Assembly: GCA_017506865.1 (NCBI GenBank)
Contig: JAFCMP010000077.1
Location: forward strand, 1 to 64,000
Length of the DNA stretch: 64,000 bases
Source of the DNA: Tribonema minus
Taxonomy: Eukaryota > Sar > Xanthophyceae > Tribonematales > Tribonemataceae
Reading direction: 5' to 3'
Part shown: positions 53,401 through 63,995 of the stretch, piece after piece
How positions within the stretch are numbered: position 1 is the first letter of the stretch
Layout: each line of letters starts with the position of its first letter
Notes under the pieces: generated by a model
Told to the model about the DNA's origin: nothing
Seen by the model: the letters and a program-made list of their open reading frames with translations, nothing else
Database searches by the model: none
Position numbers and translations under genes: made by a program

Positions 53401-56400
53401 TGCAAAGGCCGAAGGTGTGTGTGGTGGTGCTCACTCATGTCTGATCAGAACTCTCACCCTAACCCTAGGGTTGTGATACAATCAGCGATACAACCACCAA
53501 CTGTGACAGAACCGCTCCTCTATGATGGGGGCTCCTGCTTTGTAGTACCCTGTTCCTCCCTGCTACTTCAAGCGCAGAGGCTATCCTTAGAAGCCGCTGC
53601 AGAAGCCCGTGCATTATGACTTTCAGTGACTGTTGAATCAGAAGGCTGGCCATTACAGCACGCCATGTTCTGATCTGTTTGTTGTAGAGGTACTTGTTGT
53701 CTTTTTTGCCTGGAATCCGCAACGTGCACTTCGCTGTCCATGAGCAAAGTGCCACATAGCGGTGCCTACAAAACTACCATCCCTCAAAGGTTGAGAGCAT
53801 GCATGACTCTTGCCGTATGGTCAGACGTTGACCAGCGAGCACATTCATCAATGACCATTGGCCTGCCTGGCCACCCTCAATTTTCCTCTCACTGACATCT
53901 CATGGTCTCTCGAATTCACGGCCTTCTCCCCCTCCCCCCCTGGCACTTCGGACAATCAGTTACAGGGTGAGTGTACATGCTTCAAGTCACTCTGCGTGGG
54001 TGCATAGAGGTAGGATTCGTACCTTCGCTGCCTCATCCCCCCCTCCACCCCCCCCCCTTGCCTCTCGTGAGCGCTTTCATCAACGACCACTGGCCTGACT
54101 GGCCACCGTCAAATTGGCATCTCCCAGACTCTCACTCCCCCCCCCCCACACACCCTCCCCCCCTCCCCCCCCCTCTGCCCCCCATAGGGGCCACCTGTGG
54201 AAGCCCTCGCGAGTACTGGTGGATGCGTGCCGGCCGCACGGCATCACGCCCGTCGCGCTCAATGCGCTGTGGCTGTGGTCGCATCAGCGCTCAGAGGCGG
54301 CGGTGCACACGCTCGTGGTTGGCGCTGCCCGACCTTCCGACTTCGATGAGGTAAAGTAGTCAACATTCTCTTCAGTCTCAACTTGACTCTTAAGGTATGC
54401 ATTTATGCTCGGAGTGCATGTACTGAGCGCTGTGGTTGCATCAGCGCTCGGAGGCGGTGGTGCACACGCTCGTCGTCGGAGCCGCCCGGCCCTCCGACTT
54501 TGATGAGGTACAGTAGTGATTCTTTATTTGGTCAATTTTTTTTGCAAGTATGCTCAGAGTTTTTGTGAGCGATGTGCCTGTGGTCGCATCAGCGCTCAGA
54601 AACGGTGGTGCACACGCTCGTCGTCAGCGCCGTTCGACCTTCCGACTTTGCCAAGGTATGCAACGTTCTCCTTTGGCTCTACAAATGCATGTATGCTCAA
54701 AGCACTACTGAGCGGTGTGGCCGTGGTTGCATCAGCGCTCAGAGGCAGCCGTGCACACGCTCGTCGTCAGCACCGCCTGCCTCTCCTACTTCAATGTGAT
54801 GGTATCTATTTTCTGTTGCCTTTGGGTCAACAGGTTTCGAGTTTTGTAGAAGCATGTCACACAGAATGTTGATCACCAAGATTTTGAGCACCTGGAAAAT
54901 GTGCAGGCTGCAACCTTGAAAATGCACCATTCTGCCTGACCCTAACTCTGACCCTCAATGCACCATTCTCCCGCGTCCTACGTGCAAATGCGCTACTGCG
55001 CACAAAGGAGCTGTTGCCGCCTATTTTGAGGCGCACTTGCGCAATTCCACAACACTAGGTTTAAACACTTCCAAAGCACAAGCTTGGATAATTCTCACTT
55101 CAACATATATACTAGAAGTATTATTTTCAGAGGCTGCATCTCAATGTACGCCGGGTTCTGGCTGTAAATGCAGATGGCGGCGGCAGCGAAAGCGCTACCA
55201 CGCGCGCGCGCAGGAGCTGCTGCCGCCCCTCGAGGCGCGTTTTCGTGAGCTCATGCTCAATTCCCATCATCTTCTAAACAACACGTTGATACTTCTCACA
55301 CCAGTACGGTCTGCAGGCCGCATTGGGTTGCAGCATATTCCTGGCTGTATCTGCAGATGCGGAATCAGCAAGAGCGCCACCGCGCGTGCAGGAGCTTCCT
55401 GCCGCCCCTCGAGGCGCACGCCCGCAAGCTCACTAAGACTTTAAAGCACAAACTTGGATAATTCTTTTTACGCTTATTGTTCGGGGCCGCATCTCAATAT
55501 ATTCCTTGTTCCGGCTGCAAATGCAGATGGTGGCGGCAGCAAAAGCGCTACCACGCGCGCAGGAGCTGCTGCCGCCCATCGAAGCGCACCTGCGCAAGCT
55601 CATGCTGGATGCGCTGGGCCAGGAGTGGGTGGACTCCTGGTGGCAAGGATTGCCAGGGGTGAGTCACTTTTTTTTTCTTTTTTTTTTTCTTCAATACTTC
55701 CTCTAAGTATAGTTTAGAGATGCAGTTGTTTTTTGCGGGATCCCAATACATAAGAGATACACATTGAAGTACAAGGATTGCCGGGTGTGAGTCACTCCGA
55801 CCTGCTTCTTCAACACACTTCCTCGGGTTGACAATAGCATTACACTGGAAGCACAAGTTCTCCTTCCATAGCACCTTGGAGGCATGGAGGAAGCACCTCA
55901 CTTGGCTCTCTGCAGTGGTCTTGAACTACTTGAAGTGCATGCCAATCAATTTCGCGCCAGCCATTCCCTCGGGGCCTTCTTGGCTTTCTCCCACTCAGCA
56001 TCATGGCCTCTGGCGTGGCGCACCGCAGCGGGGGCTCGCTCTGGCAACGCTTGGCCTTTCTCCCGCTTAGCAAACATAACCTGTGGCATGGCCCCCGCAG
56101 TCATACGACAATGAGCGTTACATATCAGCAGTCGCCCCCCCCCCCCCCCCCGCCTCTAACCCTAACCCTAAGTCGGTGACCATACAGGCTGTGGTCCGCT
56201 CTCCGCGCAGGCTTTCGACGCTCCGATGGGGTGTTCGCACATTCGCGCATGTTCACATGTCAGCAGGCTCCGCCGTCCCCTCCCGCCCCCCCCCCCCGCG
56301 CACCCGTCAGTGCTCGCCGGTATTGTAGTTGCGCAGGCGCAGTCGTACGGCGCGCCGGCAGGGATACTCGCCACTGCAATGTGCCATTCGGCTTCCCTTC

Positions 56401-58656
56401 GTGCTGGCAGGCTTCCTCGCCCCCTCGGCCCCCGCCCCCCCCCCCACACACACATGCACTGAACTATTCATCATGGTGTGTTCTTCGCAGGCATTCATCG
56501 CCTCTGCGGGGCAATTTCATTAGCACGGTCTCACATTCTCACTTTTTAGCAGGCTTCATTGCATGGCGTGCCAGCAGGCCTCATTGCGCCCCCCCCCCCC
56601 CCCCGTCCCCCCCTTCCCCTTCAACACACACTGGCCGCAGGCCTACGACACCCCAACGGGGGTGTTTGTCCCTCACATTGTGTGGCTGCACAACCTGGTG
56701 AAGGCGTGGGGCATGTGGGACTTCGCGCGCGCGCGCTACAAGGGCCTAGAGGGCAACGCCAAGAACTGGAAGGCAGATGCCACCGAGGAAGCGGTGAGTC
56801 AGTACTTCTAAAACCTACCTCTAACCCTAATGCTAACCTCAACCTATCTTCAAGTGAATTTAGCTACAAGAGCCTAGAGGGCAACACCAAAAACTGGAAG
56901 GCAGATGCCATGCCTCCACAGAAGCGGTGAGTCGATGAAGCGAAATGAGCAGTGGTGCTTTGTGCACGCAAACAAGGGTCTAGAGGGCAACGCCAAGAAC
57001 TGGAAGGCAGATGCCAACGAGGAAGTGGTGAGTCGCTGCTGAGACTGCATTCAACTGCATGAGCACTGCAGATGAGCACTGCAGACGTGGCACAACGTAC
57101 AGTTGTAGAACCTAGCCCTGACCCTAAGTCTGACCCTAGCACTAGCCCTAAGTGAACTAGGCAGTGGTGATTTTGTGCCTGAGTCGCGCAAGCACTGGCA
57201 GGCGAATGCAGCCGTCAGAGCGGTTAGTTGACGAGGTGAATTGAGCGTTGGTGCTTTTTGCCGGTAAGCAAATACCGCCGCCAACACGGCAGTGAATTGA
57301 GCAGTGCTGCTGCCTTTTTGCGCGCGTCGCACAAGAAGAGAGCCATTTTGTCAGAGCTCAGCACGACCTGCTGTATGCTGCGTCGCACGGAGGTGATGCG
57401 ATGGCCTGCCTAACCCTAACCTTTGCCCTAAACATAACCCTTAACCCTCAGCCTGACCCTGAGCATCAGTGGCATCATAGCAGTCACTCAAAGGCACCTG
57501 CATGTGCTAATGGTCACGTCCAACAAGGTTAGGCTTAGTGTGAAGGTTAGGGTTAAGACATGACATGACACTCACCTCAGCGGGAATGTGCACAGTTCTG
57601 CCCAGAGGCATCAGCGTCAGTTACCAAAGGCACGCGCATTGTGCTGGCGGTCACGCAAAACACCACGCCCGCAACATCAGCAGGAGTGCGCAGGCTATGA
57701 GCGGTCGCGGTGAGAGCGGCAGGCGTTTGAAGTTCAAAACTAGTGAAGACGTTTTGAAGTTTAAAGCTAGTGAAATCAGTCAGAGTTCAGGGTGAGCTGC
57801 TCTACTGTGTGCGTCACGCTGCCACCCGCCATCATGTCTGCGGTCATATGTCCTTCTGCATCAGAGGCACCCGCGCGGTGCTGACATGCACACCCCACGT
57901 CGTTCCAGCACGGCCACTTAACCCTCTATGATGTATCCGTCACAGCTCCATGTTACCTGGATGTGTACCTTTTTACGTGTACATACATATGCACGCATGC
58001 GCGTATCTGTCACAGCTTCGTGTGAAAAGCTGTTGTGTAGGGTTAGGGTTAGGGTTAGGGTTATTACACACGCTCAGAGGAGCATGGCTGCAGCAATCGC
58101 TGACCTCTGGCTCCTCCTGCGTGCAGGACAGCGCCTGAGGGTTAGGGTTGGGGTTCACAACACACACCTCCCGATTAGGGCTAGGGTTACTGCAGCGCAA
58201 ACGCCAGGGGCGCCTGCCAGATGCTGCGGCATTACAGCGTCACCACTGTGTGCCACCTGCACCTGCACCAGCCCTCAGCGCAATCACCGTGGTGCGCCTC
58301 CGCGGTACTCTGAACAAACCGACTCGCCGTCATCACATCCTATGCGAACCATTTCCTGCGCGGCGACTGGTGACGCTCCTCCTCCGTCCCCTATTTACAC
58401 CCTTCTTGAAACGCAGAACTTGGCCTCCATGAACAGCTACGTCCCCGGCATGCCGGCCGCCCCCGGCGTCGACGTATCCCCCTACCTCGACGCCAGCCCC
58501 CACAAGGCGCGCATCCTTGAAGTTCTGGCGGAGGCGCACGAGTGGCTGAGCGATGCGGGCGAGGCGGTCATCACGCCTCAGCTGGAGGAGTGCGGCTGGC
58601 TCTCGTCGTACAGCCTGCAGCCGCAGTGGCCGTGGCCCGAGAAGGCCATGCACTAG
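40670..58656 (+). CDS. Aldo/keto reductase, COG1453-like, 12 exons
   Basis: Exons: 40670-40729, 42425-42724, 45107-45172, 46453-46596, 48838-48924, 49686-49793, 51129-51259, 53000-53041, 54188-54350, 55527-55658, 56641-56793 and 58417-58656. All phases close, giving 541 residues. It is an NAD(P)H-dependent oxidoreductase of the aldo/keto reductase fold. Sequence signs: VRFGRTGLDMPVITCGGM, GINHFETAVGYGTSQLQFGP (Glu139 in the usual Asp place, Tyr144), DSFILQTKIGP (Lys168), YLDLFAFHGIN (His200), GKIRWVGFSTHAHTDLI, MGVFIISPNDKGG, and VHTLVVGAARPSDFDE near the cofactor phosphate site. This order matches the COG1453-type reductases with a long C-terminal extension; the usual C-terminal ferredoxin Cys clusters are not seen. 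Substrate unknown. Exon 1 (20 codons) and exon 8 (42 nt) rest mainly on phase and splice sites. About 90 percent of the 18 kb gene is intron, mostly exon-end copies. Confidence 0.88.
41370..41465 (+). repeat. GGC/AGC trinucleotide run in reductase intron 1
   Basis: CAGCAG then GGCGGC and GGCAGC repeats run for about 90 bp, giving Ala/Gln/Arg frames. Nothing else coding is evident in intron 1 except acceptor-side copies near its end. Confidence 0.75.
42045..42390 (+). repeat. Acceptor-side copies of reductase exon 2
   Basis: The exon 2 start, CATACCTACATACCGCAG then GTCTTCCGGCAGCTGC, has copies at 42330-42385, 42125-42185 and, partly, 42050-42080. The CTGTATGCATACCTACATAC leader and the CAG are retained in the best copies. 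Confidence 0.88.
42780..44135 (+). repeat. Six donor-side copies of reductase exon 2
   Basis: The exon end GTTLADIPEENQ|GTACAT recurs with its donor at about 42800-42848, 42920-42968, 43125-43175, 43295-43342, 43920-43980 and 44085-44135. The first four are nearly exact (GAGGAGAATCAGGTAC). Long G runs (for example 42901-42920) precede several. Spacing grows from about 120 to over 200 bp. Confidence 0.93.
43385..43845. repeat. Inverted repeat in reductase intron 2
   Basis: Arms of about 115 bp: plus 43400-43515 (YEQMWEAIQKRFDNAATRAESLFEITDI) and minus 43725-43840 (HEQMWEAIQKCFDNAAARAEALFEITDI). The arms bracket about 200 bp that include TTAGGGTTAGGG at 43648-43664 and a frame KTHFSERVAQPLRQGCRRER. 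GAAAGTGGGGTATGCTGCG occurs directly repeated at both edges (about 43361 and 43869). The content belongs to neither flanking exon. Confidence 0.75.
44690..45105 (+). repeat. Repeated unit upstream of reductase exon 3
   Basis: About 165 bp units at 44700-44830 and 44865-44980 (CATGGCATA, CACTGTATGC, GTGCT..GCTCA), each followed by a TTAGGG-like tract. Closer to the exon, GGCTCCCGTGCTCACGTG-CCCTGCTGCTGCCGTG is duplicated at 45000-45045 and 45050-45085. Confidence 0.78.
46600..47440 (+). repeat. Donor-side arrays after reductase exon 4, about 225 bp period
   Basis: The exon 4 end CAGCTGCAG|GTGCGCGGCG plus AACAGTTTTATGTA recurs at 46688-46725, then as decaying GCAGGCGTGCGGCGCTGCA versions at about 46915, 47150 and 47345. 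Each of the last three ends with GCGGCAGTGCTCG, then GTTGCTAACCC and a CCCTAA-like tract. Confidence 0.85.
48970..49150 (+). repeat. Two donor-side copies of reductase exon 5, each with a new acceptor-like CAG
   Basis: CAACAAGCCGGAGATGCTCG to the GCATGGAG|GTATGT end is copied at 48979-49036 and 49091-49146. In both copies the codon before AACAAG is replaced by TTCAG, so each copy is a 52 nt block bounded by AG and GT. Confidence 0.88.
49425..49910 (+). repeat. Acceptor- and donor-side copies of reductase exon 6
   Basis: Upstream: CCGCAGATCGTGCAGGAGTA at 49434-49453 and GCCCGCAGATTGTGGAGGAG at 49570-49589 repeat the exon 6 start (49686). Downstream: 49840-49905 repeats HTDLIVKCCETGRFDY|GTAAGCGCG with a few substitutions. 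Confidence 0.9.
50640..51040 (+). repeat. Three acceptor-side copies of reductase exon 7
   Basis: GCGCAGGTGAATCTGCACGA at 50825, GACGCAGGTGAATCTGCACT at 50978 and a weaker copy at 50665-50740 repeat the exon 7 start (VNLHYHFVGSYTASGTWQG). The nearest copies still read GQLHGIRHV or GQLHSIWHV in another frame. Confidence 0.9.
51380..52455 (+). repeat. Eight donor-side copies of reductase exon 7
   Basis: The exon 7 end MMAPSGNHAALLAAA with the donor GCCAA|GTGAGTG recurs at about 51380-51415, 51498-51560, 51660-51735, 51832-51905, 51975-52030, 52072-52140, 52240-52310 and 52390-52455. Most keep AGCATGATGGCGCC, CCGGCAACCACGC and GCCAAGTGAG. Period is about 140-170 bp. Confidence 0.93.
54420..54800 (+). 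repeat. Three donor-side copies of reductase exon 9
   Basis: WSHQRSEAAVHTLVVGAARPSDFDE|GTAAAG (real end 54350) is repeated at 54425-54512, 54570-54658 and 54715-54800. The first two retain a GAG|GTA or AAG|GTA donor. Confidence 0.92.
54985..55440 (+). repeat. Acceptor-side copies of reductase exon 10
   Basis: AAATGCAGATGGCGGCGGCA with following exon sequence (ELLPPLEA) lies at 55165-55260, a second copy at 55345-55440 and a weak one at 55010-55045; the real exon begins at 55527. A short donor-side copy (GGATTGCCGGGTGTGAGTCA) is at about 55776. Confidence 0.9.
56850..57235 (+). repeat. Donor-side copies of reductase exon 11
   Basis: YKGLEGNAKNWKADATEEA|GTGAGT (real end 56793) recurs at 56860-56935, 56975-57035 and, weakly, 57180-57225, each with GCGGTGAGTC or a variant. 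CCCTAA-like tracts stand between copies. Confidence 0.9.
58036..58065 (+). repeat. Telomere-like tract, four TTAGGG units
   Basis: TAGGGTTAGGGTTAGGGTTA at 58037-58062 inside reductase intron 11, with further degenerate units at 58136-58152 and 58174-58188. It is internal, with genes on both sides, so it is not a chromosome end. Confidence 0.9.
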
Positions 58657-60520
58657 ACACTTGCGCCCTGTAACCGACGGCGTAACTGACGGTGTAACTG
58701 ACGGGCGGCGCAGCTGGGGGCGCTCGCCGCTGCCACCCCTGCTTGGGGCAGTGCCCGCTGGCAGGGCGGCTGCTGTTGCCGGACGCGGTTGCACTGACAA
58801 TTTACAAGTTGTAACCGCCGGCGCAACTGACTGACTGGCTATCCGTCAGAAGCTGCCGCTGCACTTGTTGGTGGCAGCAATCCATGGTTATGGATGTGCG
58901 TCTAGCAGGATCAGGTCGTCAACACTGGTGTTGCCGTCAGCAATCAGTCCATTTGTCACTGTAGGGTTTGGAGGTGACTGCAAAGACTGATGGTGATGTC
59001 TTGCAGCGTGTCAAATCCGGGCAAGTGCGCCAGGCTTAAACCTCTCCAACACTGGCCTCGTACCACAAAAAATTTGTCGTGAGCGCAGGCGCCCGTGTTG
59101 CGCCACAATTCGGCAGATGTATTCGCGGGTAGCTTCTGAAAGCAGATCTGTTTGTAGAGCGCGGATCGCATGCGTGGCACATGGCGAAATCTTTTGCACG
59201 TTGCGGATGCTGGCACGCGTCGATGCTAGCAACTTCGCTTCTACATGTTTACAAGCCACAGCACACCACTCCTGTCAGCTTTGTCGCATGCCTTCGTTTT
59301 TTCATAATGATTTGATTTGTCAATCTTGATGTGCCAACACATAGTGGTGCGGCAAGGTCCATCCCCCGCATTGAGGTCTGCTGCATGGTGCAGTGCTGGC
59401 GTGCGTGTATTGCATGCACAACATGCTGGCCCGTGGGCGCCACCGCCATTAAGGCGGCTGCCAAGCTTCTGACGACTGCTCGTATTGCTGCGTTTTGTGC
59501 ATGTAATCATATGGTATACATTTCTGCATTTGCACATGGAGCCATATGGTACGCATGCATGTAGGGTATACGGGTACATCACCAAACATCACAAGCTGGT
59601 GCACAGTACATTTTGACAGAGCGCTGTGTGTGTGAAGCACAGGTGGCAGCCTTGTCTGAAGCACGCGCCTGCAATTGTCTGCATGACATTGTACCATGAG
59701 GCTTCTTGGCGATCACATCTCAGCAAATGTGGCCCTTTTTATCTGCCGTACCCCGGCATGCATGCAAAACTTTAGTTGCAAGTAGGAGCGTTGCATGCGC
59801 TCAGAACATGTGATGCAGCGTTGCTGCTTCAACGTGTGAAATCGCAAGTTCATGATCTGATCATCGAACACTACTGCCCGGTGTGCACTTGTCAAAACCC
59901 ACATCTCTAGAGCTTTGATGCATTGGGCAGACTACAGGCACACTGCCACTGGTGTATGCACACAGCAGTCCACGTGTCAAAAAACGGCAGCAGTTTCAAT
60001 GAAGCAGCAGAAAATGTGTCGGCGTACATTGGCAAACAGCTGAAAACTTTTCATTGTGCTTGTGGACTACTAGTAAATGGATACAGGCCTCAATGAAGTT
60101 TTGCTCTGTTGTGCCTCATGAGAATTGATCCAAGACCGCACACACTGAATGAACAGAACAGTACATATATCACAAGGGAAAACGCTCAGCGCGGTCTCAG
60201 TCAACCACACGACTACTTGAATGTGCGGGCACATGACGCGCTTGCGCTCTGAGAGCAGACGCACGAGTCACGGCGCAGGGCATCCATACATGTGTGTGGC
60301 AGATACTGACAATGGCGCTCCGCTTTCTCCGTACGCATGCATCCGTCTCTCGTCTGCCGCAACAAACGCGGGCGCCGCGCCGACCCACACCACCATGCTA
60401 GTGCATATGAAGCTGGGCCAATGCCTTCGCCTCCAGCCAGAGAGAACAGCAAAGGCTGCAATTGGCCGCGTGGCGCGCGCCGCGGCACGCGATGCAGATG
60501 ACTGACTGCAAGCTGGGCGC
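58657..60520. other. Convergent intergenic region
   Basis: Between the 3' ends of the reductase (+) and WD40 (-) genes. AACTGACGG is repeated three times at 58675-58705. Minus-strand frames at 58956-59259 are both protein-like (for example KFFVVRGQCWRGLSLAHLPG) but overlap each other and cannot be resolved. Nothing else is supported. Confidence 0.4.
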
Positions 60521-61038
60521 TGCTGTCTTCGCCACCATCGTAGCAGCGGCCGCGGCATGGCATTGCAGTCCGTGGTGCAGTGAGCAGCGCTCCACGTGAA
60601 TACGAGCGCTGCTGCGGTTGCCGCCACCACAGCAGCGACCGCAGCATGACGCAGTCCGCGGCAGCGCTCGCCGTGCAGCTGAGCACTGTTGCTCGCGTCA
60701 CAGCAGCGACCACAGCATGACGCTGCAGTGCGCGCCGGACGTGACGGCAGCTCTCGCCGTGAAGCTAAGCACTGCTGCTCGCGTCACAGCAGCGACCGCA
60801 GCATGACGCAGTCCGCGCCAAACATGACGGCAGCGCTCGCCATGAAGCTGAGCACTGTCGCTTGCGTCACAGCAGCGATCGCAGCATGACACTGCAGTGC
60901 GCACCGCACGTGATGGCAGCGCGCGCAGTGAAATTGAGCGCTGCTGCGCGCGTCACAGCAGCGGCCACAGCATGACGCTGCAGTCCGCGCCGAGCGTGAC
61001 GGCAGCGCTCACCACAAAGTCGAGCGCTGCTGCGCGCG
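60520..61038 (-). repeat. Tandem copies of the 3' end of the WD40 gene
   Basis: The last coding segment, SGADCSVMLWSLL plus stop (61039-61090), is followed on the gene strand by copies whose CACAGCAGCG words start near 60951, 60868, 60781, 60698 and 60633, so the spacing alternates between about 87 and 83 bp. Most copies retain the stop codon and GACGCTGCAGTCCGCGCCG. The array continues weakly to about 60530. Confidence 0.92.
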
Positions 61039-63717
61039 TCACAGCAGCGACCACAGCATGACGCTGCAGTCCGCGCCGCTTGTCAGGAACGCCGCGCCGC
61101 GCGGGTGCCACTGCGCCGAGAGGACCCTCCCGCTGTGTGCACGCAGCGTGCCTACGTAGCTCCACCCCCCCTCGCCCCCCCCCGCTACCCCCTGCGGCGA
61201 CAACGACCGCCCGTTTCTGCCGCCGCCGCCACCACTGCCGCCGCCACCGCTGCCGCCGCCGCCGCCGCCGCTGCTGCTGCCGCCGCCGCCGCCGGCCTGA
61301 TAAACGCATGCCAGCGCGTCGAACGCGGCGGTGAGCAGCCAGTTGCCGTCCGGCGCGAAGTCGAGGGCGCGGCACTCGTCAGCGTGGAGGCGCAGCGTCG
61401 CGACGGCGGCGGCGCGCGGCGCGCGGAGGTCGTAGACGGCGGCGGAGCCGTCCGCGTGGCCCGTCACGCAGCAGCGCTCCTCGGCGCCGGGGCGCGCGGC
61501 GATGGCCAGAATCTGTCGCATCGGCAAGTCGGCGAAGCGGCGGTTGCACAGTAGACTGAGCAGTCTGGGCGCGCAGCAGCGGAGCGCATCGCTTGTTGCC
61601 ACACAGCTGCAGCAGAGCCCTTGGTGGCAGATATGCAGCGAAAGCGGTCACGCAGCAGCAGTGGTCCTGCAGCAGCAGCAGCGCTCCTCGGCCCCGGGGC
61701 GCGCGGCGATGGCGAATCTGTAATAATGTGGGCGAGTTGAGGACAAAACGGCTGCGCAGTATATTGAGCTGCCTGCGCAGAGAGACTCGAGACTTGCGCA
61801 GCAGCGGAGCGCATACCGCTGCCCCTGCGTAATCCCACACCTCGCCGCCCGTAGTCGCAACACTTGCCTCGCTGCCGCCCCATATACATACATACATACA
61901 TACATACATGCCTACAATCCATCATACCCCTACCCCTCACCTCTCCGCCCGCGGCAGCTGCGCTCATCGTGCCCCCCCCCGTGCGCGGGTCCCACAGCCG
62001 CAGCACGGCGTCGGCGTCGCCGGCTACACATATATATGTATATATACATATATACATACATACGTGCCTACATACCATCACACACCCCTACCCCTCACCT
62101 CTCCGCCCGCGGCGGCTACGCTCATCGCGCCGCCGCCCGTGCGCGGGTCCCACAGCCGCAGCACGCCGTCCGCGCCGCCGGTCACAACACCGAGGCCGCG
62201 CGGCAGCGCGCGCGCCGCGTACACCGTCGCCGTGTGCCCCCTGAACAGCGTCAGCGGCGCAGCAGCGGCGGCGGCGGCAGGGGCGGCGGCGGCGGCGGCG
62301 GCAGCGTCCCAGACGCGCACGGCAAAGTCGCCGGCGCCTGCGGAGATGAGCTGAGCGTTGCTGCTGAGGAAGGCGACGGCGCGGACGGTGCCGCCGTGGC
62401 CTGCACGTGCGGTGTGCGCGCAGAGGAGTACTGATGAGATGATGAGAAGTTATTGAAGTAAGGGAAGAGATTCTTCAAATGGGATGCAAACAGCGATTAC
62501 TGTCCAGATTGCTGGGGTCGAGAACCGCAATCGCCATTGAGAACTGCAGAGATTGCAAGGTACGCAAAGAGTGATGGCCATCGAACAGCAAAGGATGCCG
62601 CCGTCGCCTACGTGCGTCACGCCGCATACAAGTAACGACGCAATGAGGAATCATTGAAGGTGGAACATATCGTTCACAAGGGATTTGAACTGCCATCAAC
62701 AACGGAGTACCAGCGGACACTGGAAGTCATCAGGAGGGATCTAAACAGCAATCACCATCGAAAACTGGAAGACACTGCAAGGTACGCAAACAGCGGTGGC
62801 CATAGAAATATGGAAGCGATTACACGCAAGGGGCGCGACCAGCGACGAACCTCGAACCTCCAAGCTGGACGATGCTGCACGGGAACTGAACAGCGGTCAC
62901 CACTGTGAATCAGAAGAGATCACAAGGTGATCAGCGCTAGCAGCGGTCATCTTGCGCTTGCGCCAGCTGCGACGGACAGACAGGCTCGCTCGTGCCGCAG
63001 AAAGCATACAGTGCTGCCCCGCTTGCGCCTCCGAGGGTAGGGTTGAAGTTACAGTTTAGCGATGGCGCCAGTGCGTGGTGCGACTGTGGCAGAAGAGGTC
63101 ATGTGGCAAAAATGCTCTGGTGTTCGCATGCGATGCGCAACGTGTGCGCACGCAATGCGCATCTGAGCGCGGTGGCACTAACGCACGACAGAGGGGCCGG
63201 CCTCGCCGCCGCGCGCCGACTGCAGCGGAGACGCGCTGCCGTCCGCTGATGGTGACGCTCCGCTTAACAAGGAATGCGCGCACAACTTCAACAGTGAAAT
63301 GAAGTATGACAGCAGCAGAGATGCGCCGTCCGTCGACAATGCGCGCGCGACTTCGCCAGTGAATTGGGGTATGCATGTGACACGACTGGTGAGCGCTGCC
63401 GCAACACGACGCGGCGTGCGGTGTGCCGCCATCGCCAGCGCAGGGCCACGGCAGGTGACACTAACAACTGCACACCACGGCATTTCGCTTTGGACGCCCA
63501 TTGGGATTGAACGTGTTGGAGCGGGTGAAACAGTGTCGCAGTTGTTGCGCGGCGACAATACCGGGCAACCCGACCATTATCTTGATCGCCTGCTTTGCTG
63601 CCTCACCTGCCACACAACTCCTGAAGAAAACAAAACATACTGTACTAACAAACCGTGCCATCTACTCACCCATCAATGTGACGCCGTCGTCTCCCTCCAC
63701 ACCGCCGCCGTAGCCGC

Positions 63718-63748
<31 letters not shown>

Positions 63749-63913
63749 GCTGCCGCCGCTGCGGAAGCGCGTTACGCGCACGCTCTTGTCGTTGGAGCCC
63801 GTCGCAATCAGCGCCGCGTCAGCGCTCCACGCGACGCAGTACACGCTGCCGCCGTGCCGCGTGCGCGCGTGCAGCGCGACGTCCGCCTGCAGCACGCGCA
63901 GCGCGCCGCCGCA

Positions 63914-63946
<33 letters not shown>

Positions 63947-63964
63947 GCCGCCGCCGCTGCCGTC

Positions 63965-63995
<31 letters not shown>

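Noticed and set aside
42045-57235. Arrays as introner-type mobile elements
   Set aside because: Units in different introns do not resemble each other; each matches its own flanking exon, and no common terminal repeat or target duplication is seen.
58036-58065. Chromosome end or telomere
   Set aside because: Only four TTAGGG units, internal, with coding exons of the same gene on the far side.
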